DNA from: Roseburia sp. CAG:309
Lineage (GTDB): Bacteria; Bacillota; Clostridia; Lachnospirales; Lachnospiraceae
Direction: 5' to 3'
NCBI GenBank assembly: GCA_000434115.1
Contig: FR893977.1
Span: 1,381-26,156, forward strand
DNA: 24,776 nucleotides
Notes under the pieces: generated by a model
Database searches by the model: none
The model's input: the letters and a program-made list of their open reading frames with translations, nothing else
Told to the model about the DNA's origin: nothing
Shown here: piece after piece, positions 7,773 to 14,090 of the stretch
Layout of the letters: each line of letters starts with the position of its first letter
Numbering within the stretch: position 1 is the stretch's first letter
Made by a program: the position numbers and the translations under genes

Positions 7773-8552
7773 TTACTCCTTTCCATTTGCACATGTTTTA
7801 CATGGTGTTTTTCCGTTCACCTGTGAAATCGGAATTTCCCGTATGCTCCGACTTATTTTCTGACAATTTTTCTTCACATGATAGCGATTTCCATAATTGC
7901 AGATAATGACATTTTGGTTATCCGGAAAAGCATTTCCCCCACAGCATTTTTCGCACGGATAATAAATACTTCCATCCCTGCTTCGTTTCTCTTCTAATTC
8001 CTTTACGGTAAGCTCTTGTAAACTCAGTTTCAAATGATTGCAGGTAATGGATTTATGGTAAACGGATCCCGTCTTTGTAACATAAACCAGAACATCCTTC
8101 CCCTGTTCACTTTCACTCATCCGCGTTAATACTCCGGTAAATGCCTTTCCATAATATCCTTCGCGAAACAAGAAAGTCTTTTTCCCCAAAAGTGAAATTG
8201 GTGAAACCACCGTATATTCTGCCTGAAAATCCATTTGATCAGTTTCTTCATCTACTTTTGCCCGCACTACACACACGATAGAACGATTTTTATTTTTTCT
8301 TCCCGAAATCGCAGCATTTACCTTTGCACTCATAAAAGCGGCATTTACCGCCAGCTTTTTGTGTACTAAAGTATACTCCAGAGAAGTCTCTTTCGCCGCC
8401 TGCTCCAGAGCACACTGTACCTGTTCCTCGCAGTACAACAGCTGATTCAGATATAAAATACCGGTAAATACAAATATAAATACAGGCAAAACCAGTGTCG
8501 CTTCCACCGTGATCGACCCACAAAAGCGGTTCGTCATTTTTTCTATTTTCAT
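7773..8552 (-). CDS. TadE-like pseudopilin with two C-terminal CCHC motifs
   Basis: The 259-residue protein opens with CGSITVEATLVLPVF, a prepilin-type segment with Glu at +5 (E17 after G12). A pseudopilin-like domain follows to about residue 150. Residues 156-259 hold two copies of a YH-x4-C...PC-x2-C pattern: H166, C171, C200, C203 and H225, C230, C251, C254. That could bind two metal ions or form disulfides outside the cell. Similar VYVTKTGxxYH...C modules occur in other clostridial surface or secreted proteins (from memory). The ribosome site AAAGGAG lies seven bases before the ATG, just after a large inverted repeat. The next gene overlaps its ribosome site. Confidence 0.83.
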   Translation of the reverse strand: MKIEKMTNRFCGSITVEATLVLPVFIFVFTGILYLNQLLYCEEQVQCALEQAAKETSLEYTLVHKKLAVNAAFMSAKVNAAISGRKNKNRSIVCVVRAKVDEETDQMDFQAEYTVVSPISLLGKKTFLFREGYYGKAFTGVLTRMSESEQGKDVLVYVTKTGSVYHKSITCNHLKLSLQELTVKELEEKRSRDGSIYYPCEKCCGGNAFPDNQNVIICNYGNRYHVKKNCQKISRSIREIPISQVNGKTPCKTCANGKE

Positions 8553-8577
8553 CTTCTGACTCCTTTCCTTTGGGAGC

Positions 8578-8682
8578 TCGAGGCGAGAAAGGGTACTCTA
8601 TTATATGGTAGGCAATTTCCCTTTCGGTTAGGTATGTGTAGGTATGTTATATTTTTTAATAGAATACCCTTTCTCGCCTCGA
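8578..8682. repeat. 26-bp inverted repeat between two tad genes
   Basis: Arms 8578-8603 and 8657-8682 are reverse complements over 26 bp with one difference, which on the transcribed (minus) strand becomes a G-U wobble, so the RNA stem is unbroken. The loop is 53 bases. It starts six bases after the DUF5702 stop and ends just before the next ribosome site. No U-run follows, so it is not a normal terminator. It could be an RNase III or processing site that sets the ratio of pilin-like proteins, or a small MITE; I see no target-site duplication. Confidence 0.8.
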
Positions 8683-8687
8683 TTCTT

Positions 8688-10643
8688 TTAATACACTGCC
8701 AATTGTTCTGCTTCTGTCTCAAAATTTGTTTCCGCTGTTAAATGAAACGGAAGTTTCCATGGATAACAAAATTTTGCCTTTACTTCAAACTGGCTCGTAC
8801 AAAGACCCATTCGAAATTTCGGAACATACTTTTTCTGTATTTTCCACTCCATCAGATCCAGCATGCGTAAACATATTGTGCTTCGATCCATTCCTAACAG
8901 GAAAAAACACAGATACTCTTCATATCCAAAAGAAGTTTTTCCGGCTTGTTTGTACTGCAATACCTTTTTCATGACAAGGTCATGTGTAAATCCAAACAAT
9001 TCCGGGAATTTTACACAAAACCGGTCTGCCGTTTTCACCAACGGAACATGCTTTCCCTGCATGAGAGCAGCCGTATCTACAATTGCTTCCGCCATTCCCC
9101 ATAGAACAGTAAAAAGTGTCTGCATAAACCGGATCAATGGCTCTATCGCAGTAAAACCAACAACCGCGAGCGCCGCTGCATGTGCAGTTTCCCTGCTTTT
9201 GACAGAAGCAAATAAGGCAGACGTATTCGCGGCAGTTCGAAGTAATACAATACGCTCTACGACATCTGATAAATTCTGCTTATCGCTTTTTCCTGCTGCA
9301 ATGAGATATTCCCATTCATATCGTAAAACATTACCCGTTTTCGTCTTCTCGGTTCCATTCGAAAAAAACTTATGTAAATACGCCAAAAGGCATGCTTCTG
9401 TTACCGCGCAGTCTCCGATTTTTCTGGTACTGTTCTGAAAATCTACTTCCTCATCCTCCGTTAAAGTCTTAACAGGATCTTTCTTCGCAAGTTTCTCCTG
9501 CTCGCGAAACAAGGACAGATAATGATCCGAGTTTTTCACTGCCTGATTAGATAGCTTATCATAATCCTTCATTACCATTTTAAGGATTCCTCCGGATAAC
9601 GCGGAAGAAAAAGATTCCAATGGACTTTCTCCGCCCCCTTCTTCTCCGGCTCCTTCGTAATCAAAGCATATAGACGGCATCTTATAACCCTTCCATACCA
9701 TCCGCATTTTCTCTTTCGTCTGTTCCGTCCATTTTCCGGATAAAAGTGAAAGGCTCTGCCCGATAATGGATTGATTATTTCTTAGTTCTGCCACAAGTGA
9801 AGTACCTCCTGTCACCGATGAACACAACGTAGGATTTTGATCCGCTTCCTCTGCCATTTTTTCACAAAGAGCAGACAGTTTATGGAAAATATTTACAAAT
9901 CTTTTGCGGTCTGTTTTGCTTTTCGACATTTGCTTCAGCATCTCTTCCACGGAAATTACTTTGTGCTGCATCTTTTTCCAAACCTTTGAATCGGTAATAT
10001 GAAACGTCTGTGGTTTCTTTTCTCCATGAAAAAACATCTTTGCAAATACATTGTTTGAATCCATTTTTCCATTTTGAACACAGACTCCATCCACCTTTTT
10101 CATCCATTCGATAAGATTGCGTCCATCCTTTGCCTCTTCTTTCTGCTCTGCTGCCGTTTTTTCTAATTCCGCAGACTCTTCCTGCATTGAATCCAGAGCT
10201 CCCTTTTTTGCTTTAACATTTTCAAAGAGCTGAGATACACTTTCCCTCTTCATATATTCGCAAATCTGGTTTAGCATTGCCTGTCCACCATCCTCTGTAA
10301 CATAGGTTTTATCCGTAACGGAAACCTCTTCGAGTGTTCCATCAAACAGATCTGTTACGGAAAACAGACTCTCCTTTTTTTCCAGATTTTTGTTTATATA
10401 AGATTGTATCGTATCTTCATAAGACGTTCCGGCATCTTCCAAAAAGAACAGATGATATTCCCTGTATAGCGGCTCACTGTATTCTGCCATCAAACTTTCT
10501 GTTCCGATACGAAGCAGACGCTGTGCCTGATTTTGAGCTGCACTTCCTCTTGCAAGTTCAATCATCCCACATCCAAGTGCGATCAGTACAAGAAAGATAA
10601 GTGTCAGAAAAACCGTTATACTTCCTTCTTCTCGCTGTCTCAT
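8688..10643 (-). CDS. DUF5702 pseudopilin-like protein of the tad operon
   Basis: The 651-residue protein begins REEGSITVFLTLIFLVLIALG, a prepilin-like leader and hydrophobic helix in which the +5 position is Val/Phe rather than the usual Glu. The long remainder is probably extracytoplasmic, with a hydrophobic stretch around residues 495-530. This N-terminus and its tad context match DUF5702 proteins of Clostridia, which are thought to be large pilus-associated or tip proteins, not proven. Its ATG overlaps the flp stop (ATGA), so translation is probably coupled; there is only a weak AAAGAG ribosome site. It is followed by the inverted repeat at 8578-8682. Confidence 0.8.
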   Translation of the reverse strand: MRQREEGSITVFLTLIFLVLIALGCGMIELARGSAAQNQAQRLLRIGTESLMAEYSEPLYREYHLFFLEDAGTSYEDTIQSYINKNLEKKESLFSVTDLFDGTLEEVSVTDKTYVTEDGGQAMLNQICEYMKRESVSQLFENVKAKKGALDSMQEESAELEKTAAEQKEEAKDGRNLIEWMKKVDGVCVQNGKMDSNNVFAKMFFHGEKKPQTFHITDSKVWKKMQHKVISVEEMLKQMSKSKTDRKRFVNIFHKLSALCEKMAEEADQNPTLCSSVTGGTSLVAELRNNQSIIGQSLSLLSGKWTEQTKEKMRMVWKGYKMPSICFDYEGAGEEGGGESPLESFSSALSGGILKMVMKDYDKLSNQAVKNSDHYLSLFREQEKLAKKDPVKTLTEDEEVDFQNSTRKIGDCAVTEACLLAYLHKFFSNGTEKTKTGNVLRYEWEYLIAAGKSDKQNLSDVVERIVLLRTAANTSALFASVKSRETAHAAALAVVGFTAIEPLIRFMQTLFTVLWGMAEAIVDTAALMQGKHVPLVKTADRFCVKFPELFGFTHDLVMKKVLQYKQAGKTSFGYEEYLCFFLLGMDRSTICLRMLDLMEWKIQKKYVPKFRMGLCTSQFEVKAKFCYPWKLPFHLTAETNFETEAEQLAVY

Positions 10644-10813
10644 TTCAATATACTCTTTGTATCTTTGTCAAACGATTGCCAGGCACTGTTAATTACTCCT
10701 TGGATTTTCGTTTTAAATACAAGAACCAGCGCGATTAAGATTACCAGAATCAGTATCAATTCTACGATCCCAATTCCATCCTCTTCTTTGATAAATTGTG
10801 TTACATATTTCAT
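10640..10813 (-). CDS. flp: Flp-type major prepilin
   Basis: This 57-residue protein has the class IVb/Flp layout: a short leader ending EEDG (G13), then IGIVELILILVILIALVLVF with Glu18 at +5, and a short hydrophilic tail of about 23 residues. Cleavage after G13 by the TadV peptidase would leave a 44-residue pilin. The ATG at 10813 has GAGGG six bases upstream; the in-frame ATG at 10825 has none. It lies between the tadC-like and DUF5702 genes. Confidence 0.92.
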   Translation of the reverse strand: MKYVTQFIKEEDGIGIVELILILVILIALVLVFKTKIQGVINSAWQSFDKDTKSILK

Positions 10814-10844
10814 GCTATCCCTCATTTCTTTTTTAAATATTTCG

Positions 10845-12209
10845 TTACATTGCCATAAATGCCGGCATTATAATAATGCCTATTACAATACCAAACATGA
10901 GCATCATAGGAAGCAGCAGTTTTGTTCCTGCTGTCTCTCCTAATTGTCTGCTCCATTCTTTGCGTTTTTCAAACGCGTCTGCCGCCTCTGCTTCCAGCAA
11001 CGCGATAAACCCTTCTGTCCCTTTCTTCATATTTTGATTGATAATAGAGGCATATCGCAGGTAGCAAAGCTGCCGGCATCTTTTCCCGAAATGCTCTATG
11101 GATGCTGCTTCGGACGCACCATTTGTCATTTCCTGATAGGCTGTCAAGACCTCTTCGTATACATAACGGCGTTCACCCCCTTTCTGCAAACGGTATTGAT
11201 ACTCATTCCCGAGTCTCTCAAAACATCCACGCACAGTTAATCCTGCGTTAAACAATAACATCGTTTTATTGACAAACTCCGGGTAATCGAGTTTCAACTG
11301 CCATTGTCTTTCTTCTAATTTTTTCCTTTCCTCTTTCCTCCATATGACAGGAAGGAAAAGGAGAACAAGCCCCGATAAAAGATAATAAGGCGGCTTCTTT
11401 TCCTGTTCCGCTTCCCCGTAATGAACCGGATAAGAACCAACTTTTGTCGGTAAGGCAATTTCTTTTTGCGATTTCTGTTCTTCAATCTTTTGAAACAGCG
11501 CATTCTTAATCTGATTCATCGCACGCTCGCCCTCCGGAAGAGTGTTTCCATTTATTGTCAAATGAAATGTGTATTCTTTTTCCCAGTTTCTCCATTTTGC
11601 CTGTGCCACCACACTTGTCTGTACTCCTTCTTCCGGGATCTCGGTGAGATTTAACGTACCATCGTCCTTCACATAATCCTCGGGAAGAATCCACGATATT
11701 TCAATCCCGCTTTCCGGCACGTTTGTCACAAAATTTAATGGTGCACTTACCATTTCCAAAGAAGGATTCTGCCCTTTCAGCTGCGTATTCAGATAAGTAA
11801 GACATTTTTCATCCAGTATGGAAAATTCTTCCCTGTTAAACTCTCTGTCTTCCAGTGATATGGTTACCGTTTCTGTCTTTTTCGTGCCGTCCACCTGCGT
11901 CCACACGTCAAAAGTAAGATCTTTTCCTTCCCCTTCTCTTGAAATAATATTTCCATTTTGTATCGTCTTTTCTTTCTGGGAAGTTCCCCTTCCCGCATAA
12001 CACAGGAACAAAAATACTGCCAGAAAAAGGAAAACCATACCAATTCTTTTACACCATATTTTCTGAATTTTTTCCTTCTGCTCCTGCCGCCGGTATAAAA
12101 CAGAAACCATCCCTTCCGTACTCGGAAACACCTTTGTCAGTCTCCAGAAAACCGACTCCAAATGACATTTTTCAATGGCTTTCCAAATCGTTTTTTCCAT
12201 CTCTCTCAT
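10845..12209 (-). CDS. TadC-like platform protein with large extracytoplasmic insert
   Basis: The 454-residue protein ends with a type II secretion F/TadC domain (about 300-454): LDYPEFVNKTMLLFNAGLTVRGCFERL, GxxAASIEHFGKRCRQ and a final helix LLLPMMLMFGIVIGIIIMPAF. Before it lie a cytoplasmic N-terminus, one helix (about 56-75), roughly 190 residues that should face outside, and a second helix (about 277-293). The outer part contains ISWILPEDYVKDDGTLNL and a beta-rich pattern suggestive of an Ig-like fold. Ordinary TadC lacks this insert. The ATG at 12209 has GGGAG nine bases upstream; ATGs at 12218 and 12200 are less well placed. With TadB it should form the inner-membrane platform. Confidence 0.85.
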   Translation of the reverse strand: MREMEKTIWKAIEKCHLESVFWRLTKVFPSTEGMVSVLYRRQEQKEKIQKIWCKRIGMVFLFLAVFLFLCYAGRGTSQKEKTIQNGNIISREGEGKDLTFDVWTQVDGTKKTETVTISLEDREFNREEFSILDEKCLTYLNTQLKGQNPSLEMVSAPLNFVTNVPESGIEISWILPEDYVKDDGTLNLTEIPEEGVQTSVVAQAKWRNWEKEYTFHLTINGNTLPEGERAMNQIKNALFQKIEEQKSQKEIALPTKVGSYPVHYGEAEQEKKPPYYLLSGLVLLFLPVIWRKEERKKLEERQWQLKLDYPEFVNKTMLLFNAGLTVRGCFERLGNEYQYRLQKGGERRYVYEEVLTAYQEMTNGASEAASIEHFGKRCRQLCYLRYASIINQNMKKGTEGFIALLEAEAADAFEKRKEWSRQLGETAGTKLLLPMMLMFGIVIGIIIMPAFMAM

Positions 12210-12227
12210 CCGAATCATCTCCCTTTT

Positions 12228-12971
12228 CTATACAGAAATATCCGTAATTTTATGACTCCAACAGAAGGCACCCACATAGATCATAAGCGATACCGTCATA
12301 ATTAAAATTCCTGCCAGATTTCCATATAAGGGATCCAGAAATCCCGGTGAAAAAACACGCAGATAAATGATAATTCCAAACGGGATCACATTCATGCATC
12401 TTGCCTCCATCTTTTTTCCGGCAATAACGGTTTCAATCTCCCGCTTTGTTTCTATTTTTTCGCTGATATTTTCTGCGGTGCGTTTCATAATCTTAACGAG
12501 ATTTCCGCCTGTTTTCTTCGCCGTGAGGAGAATTTCACTAAAGGTACGGATATCCTCCAGCCCACTTCGTTCCCCCAGCTCCAGCATCAGTTTTTCAACC
12601 GGTACATGAAGACCCGCCTGCGTCGTCAGATACTCAAATTCCCTTATGATAAGATCTTCTTTTCGGTACATTAACATCAGATCTTTCTGCGCTTCATATA
12701 CAGAATTTTCCAGTGAGTACCCTGCTGACAATGCGGAGATCATACTTTCCATCGCATCCTTAAACTGTATCAGTAATGTCTCCTGCTGCCGCCTCAATAA
12801 AACCCGGCTGTAATATTTCAGACAGATCACTCCGCCAAACACTCCCAATACGATTACCACCGGAATACGGTTAAAAAACAATACGCCAATAATTGCTCCA
12901 AGGACGATTCCGACTGCTCCATAACGGATTTTTTCCTGCCGTGAATAAATATAGGTTGTATATGAGATCAC
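12228..12971 (-). CDS. tadB: TadB-like inner-membrane platform protein
   Basis: The 247-residue protein is a single T2SSF-domain membrane protein: two N-terminal helices (about residues 14-51), then QFKDAMESMISALSAGYSLENSVYEA, ERSGLEDIRTFSEILLTAKKTGGNL and two C-terminal helices. This is the TadB arrangement that contacts the ATPase CpaF. I prefer the GTG at 12971, which overlaps the cpaF stop (GTGA) and has GGGGGTGA about six bases upstream. An in-frame ATG at 12998 lacks a ribosome site. Because cpaF is split, its translation now depends on a truncated or absent upstream transcript. Confidence 0.88.
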   Translation of the reverse strand: MISYTTYIYSRQEKIRYGAVGIVLGAIIGVLFFNRIPVVIVLGVFGGVICLKYYSRVLLRRQQETLLIQFKDAMESMISALSAGYSLENSVYEAQKDLMLMYRKEDLIIREFEYLTTQAGLHVPVEKLMLELGERSGLEDIRTFSEILLTAKKTGGNLVKIMKRTAENISEKIETKREIETVIAGKKMEARCMNVIPFGIIIYLRVFSPGFLDPLYGNLAGILIMTVSLMIYVGAFCWSHKITDISV

Positions 12972-13399
12972 TTTAAATTCACCCCCGCTCTCCTGCATTT
13001 GTCCATCGAGCGGAGAATATGATCGGTTCGTTCTAACTCTCCCTGAATCCTGCCATTTTTCTCCCCTTTCTCGTGAAAGGTAAATATTGGAAATATTTCA
13101 ATCTCACCTTCAACCACATTTCCAATTTCACAGATTTCGAGTATTTTTCTGGTACGGTCACGCAGTCTCCCAAGATGAACAATAATATCAATTGCCGAAG
13201 AAATCTGCTGCCGAATGGCAGGCAGAGGAATATCCATTCCCATCAATACAAGCGTTTCCAATCGGTTCAACATATCTTTTGGACTATTGGCATGTCCCGT
13301 CGATAAACTTCCGTCATGTCCGGTGTTCATAGCAGTAAGCATGTCAATCGCCGTCGCATCGCGGATCTCTCCAACTACTATTCGAGTCGGTCGCAGAAT
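12968..13399 (-). pseudogene. cpaF: 3' fragment of cpaF/tadA pilus ATPase, cut by the prophage
   Basis: The frame encodes only the last ~140 residues of the secretion ATPase. It picks up at RPTRIVVGEIRD, the Walker B region, and includes the GHDGSLSTGHANS His-box and the remaining C-terminal domain to the stop at 12968. Full-length CpaF/TadA is usually about 400-500 residues, so Walker A and the N-terminal domain are missing. Upstream of the RPTR codons (about 13391-13400) the frame turns into low-complexity phage DNA. The first part of the gene should lie beyond the far end of the prophage. Excision would restore the gene if the att core is in frame. On its own the fragment cannot be an ATPase. 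Confidence 0.9.
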
Positions 13400-13402
13400 A
13401 AA
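13388..13402. other. Prophage-chromosome junction (att half-site inside cpaF)
   Basis: Conserved CpaF coding sequence stops within this interval, at the codons for RPTR, and AT-rich phage-end DNA begins. The exact core cannot be set because the partner half-site lies outside the window. The core should be a short direct repeat at the prophage's other end. Confidence 0.7.
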
Positions 13403-13409
13403 AAAGAGA

Positions 13410-13445
13410 AAAATAAAAAGCCGCAATTACGCGGCTTTTTATGCT
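13410..13445. terminator. Bidirectional terminator at the prophage end
   Basis: A perfect 10-bp stem, AAAAAGCCGC (13415-13424) with GCGGCTTTTT (13431-13440) and a six-base loop, has T-runs on both strands. It ends the XRE gene just before the att junction and would insulate cpaF' and the downstream tad genes from phage transcription. Confidence 0.92.
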
Positions 13446-13447
13446 TC

Positions 13448-13666
13448 TTAATCTTTATCAAGTCCTTTCTTACTTCCGATTTCCAAAATCAGATCTGCCG
13501 AAGCATTCAAGGCTTTACAGATTTTCACAAATATTTCTAGGCTAGGCACTCTTTCGCCATTTTCCCACCGGCTTATATCTTTTTGATATACTCCGAGTAT
13601 CTTTGCTAACTCCTTCTGTGTCAACCCTGCAGCTTCTCGTGCAGCTTTGATATTTTCGTTTATCAT
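13448..13666 (-). CDS. XRE/Cro-CI family DNA-binding regulator
   Basis: The 72-residue protein is a single HTH_3 domain: NIKAAREAAGLTQKELAKIL, then the recognition-helix region with Gln28, Asp30 and SRWENG (32-37), then the closing PSLEIFVKICKALNASAD segment and a short charged tail. It has no dimerisation or protease domain, so it resembles Cro-like or antitoxin-type regulators. The ATG at 13666 follows AAAGGA by five bases; an upstream in-frame ATG near 13714 has no site. It lies last before the att end, outside the usual lysogeny module. It could control the dyad-bearing promoter at 13995-14023; that is inference. Confidence 0.87.
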   Translation of the reverse strand: MINENIKAAREAAGLTQKELAKILGVYQKDISRWENGERVPSLEIFVKICKALNASADLILEIGSKKGLDKD

Positions 13667-13768
13667 TTTTTTCCTTTCTTGTTTTGGCGTAACTTCATTA
13701 CTAAAGAAACGCACAATTTAATGCTACCAACGGTTACTAAAAAAATTCCTAGTTTTAGCATCATTTTC

Positions 13769-13802
13769 TTTACTTGACGATGGGTTTGTGTTATATTATG
13801 AA
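13769..13802 (+). promoter_or_regulatory. Candidate promoter reading against the small peptide gene
   Basis: On the plus strand TTTACT (13769-13774), a 17-base spacer and TATATT (13792-13797) with an extended TGT form one promoter reading. TTGACG (13774-13779) with TATGAA at 17 bases (13797-13802) is another. Transcription would start near 13805, directly before a stable hairpin, and run antisense through the 38-residue peptide gene. Confidence 0.5.
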
Positions 13803-13807
13803 TAGGT

Positions 13808-13826
13808 GGCGGGCTTACCGCCCGCC
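13808..13826. repeat. GC-rich hairpin
   Basis: GGCGGGC (13808-13814) pairs with GCCCGCC (13820-13826) across a five-base loop in otherwise AT-rich DNA. On the plus strand it would be the 5' end of the antisense RNA. On the minus strand it lies in the 3' region of the peptide mRNA. Only TTTG follows on the plus strand, so terminator function is weak. Confidence 0.7.
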
Positions 13827-13841
13827 TTTGGTGCTACTACC

Positions 13842-13860
13842 GCTAGGCTCTTAGCCTAGC
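13842..13860. repeat. Palindromic hairpin over the stop codon of the small peptide gene
   Basis: GCTAGGCT (13842-13849) and AGCCTAGC (13853-13860) form a perfect 8-bp stem with a three-base loop. The stop codon of the 38-residue gene (13853-13851) lies in it. It could be an RNA-pairing loop, stability element or weak terminator. Confidence 0.7.
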
Positions 13861-13967
13861 AGTTTATCGATTACTATTAGCAGCACTCCTACGATTAAGT
13901 CTATCAGTGCTCCGATTGCCAGGTCCTTGCACTGCTTAGACTTTTTCTTTTTCTTTTGCTTACCCAT
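13851..13967 (-). CDS. 38-residue Lys-rich single-TM peptide
   Basis: The peptide begins MGKQKKKKKSKQ, a strongly basic cytoplasmic leader, and continues with one hydrophobic helix (about 17-34, AIGALIDLIVGVLLIVI) ending DKLLG. It is short, but its signals are excellent: AAAGGAGGT eight bases before the ATG and a perfect consensus promoter upstream. The size and shape fit small membrane toxins of type I toxin-antitoxin systems, a pinholin-like protein, or a superinfection-exclusion peptide; none can be named from sequence alone. It is downstream of the late-operon terminator and has its own promoter, so it is likely expressed in the lysogen unless repressed. Confidence 0.75.
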   Translation of the reverse strand: MGKQKKKKKSKQCKDLAIGALIDLIVGVLLIVIDKLLG

Positions 13968-13994
13968 TGTCTTTTACCTCCTTTCTATGTTTTA

Positions 13995-14023
13995 ATTATA
14001 TACCCATTTGGGTATATTGTCAA
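13995..14023 (-). promoter_or_regulatory. Consensus promoter with 20-bp operator-like dyad
   Basis: On the minus strand TTGACA (14023-14018), a 17-base spacer and TATAAT (14000-13995) match the sigma-A consensus fully. The spacer and the first -10 bases form a dyad at 13998-14017: ATATACCC, four bases, GGGTATAT. A protein bound there would block polymerase, so it looks like an operator. It drives the 38-residue peptide gene and perhaps the XRE gene beyond. Confidence 0.88.
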
Positions 14024-14044
14024 GTTTTTTTTATATTTTTTTCA

Positions 14045-14085
14045 GAAAAAAAATATAGGGTACAGCAAATGCTATACCCTCATTT
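14045..14085 (-). terminator. Terminator of the prophage late operon
   Basis: A 10-bp stem (14057-14066 with 14071-14080, one G-U pair) with an AAAT loop is followed on the minus strand by ATATTTTTTTTC. It starts about ten bases after the stop of the last tail gene and separates the structural operon from the accessory cassette. On the plus strand the stem is followed by CATTTTTTC, so it may work both ways. Confidence 0.9.
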
Positions 14086-14090
14086 TTTCA

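Larger units (their letters stand above)
13667..13850. other. Non-coding stretch between XRE gene and small peptide gene
   Basis: This 184-base stretch has no gene I can support. It holds a plus-strand promoter candidate, a GC-rich hairpin at 13808-13826 and most of a second hairpin at 13842-13860. The octamer TTACTAAA also occurs twice, 35 bases apart (about 13699 and 13734), which might be binding sites upstream of the XRE gene. Confidence 0.6.

Noticed and set aside
8578..8682. The inverted repeat as an ordinary Rho-independent terminator
   Set aside because: The stem is not followed by a T-run on either strand, and the operon continues beyond it.
13391..13440. tRNA or tmRNA gene at the prophage attachment site
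   Set aside because: No cloverleaf is present; the junction is clearly inside the cpaF coding sequence.
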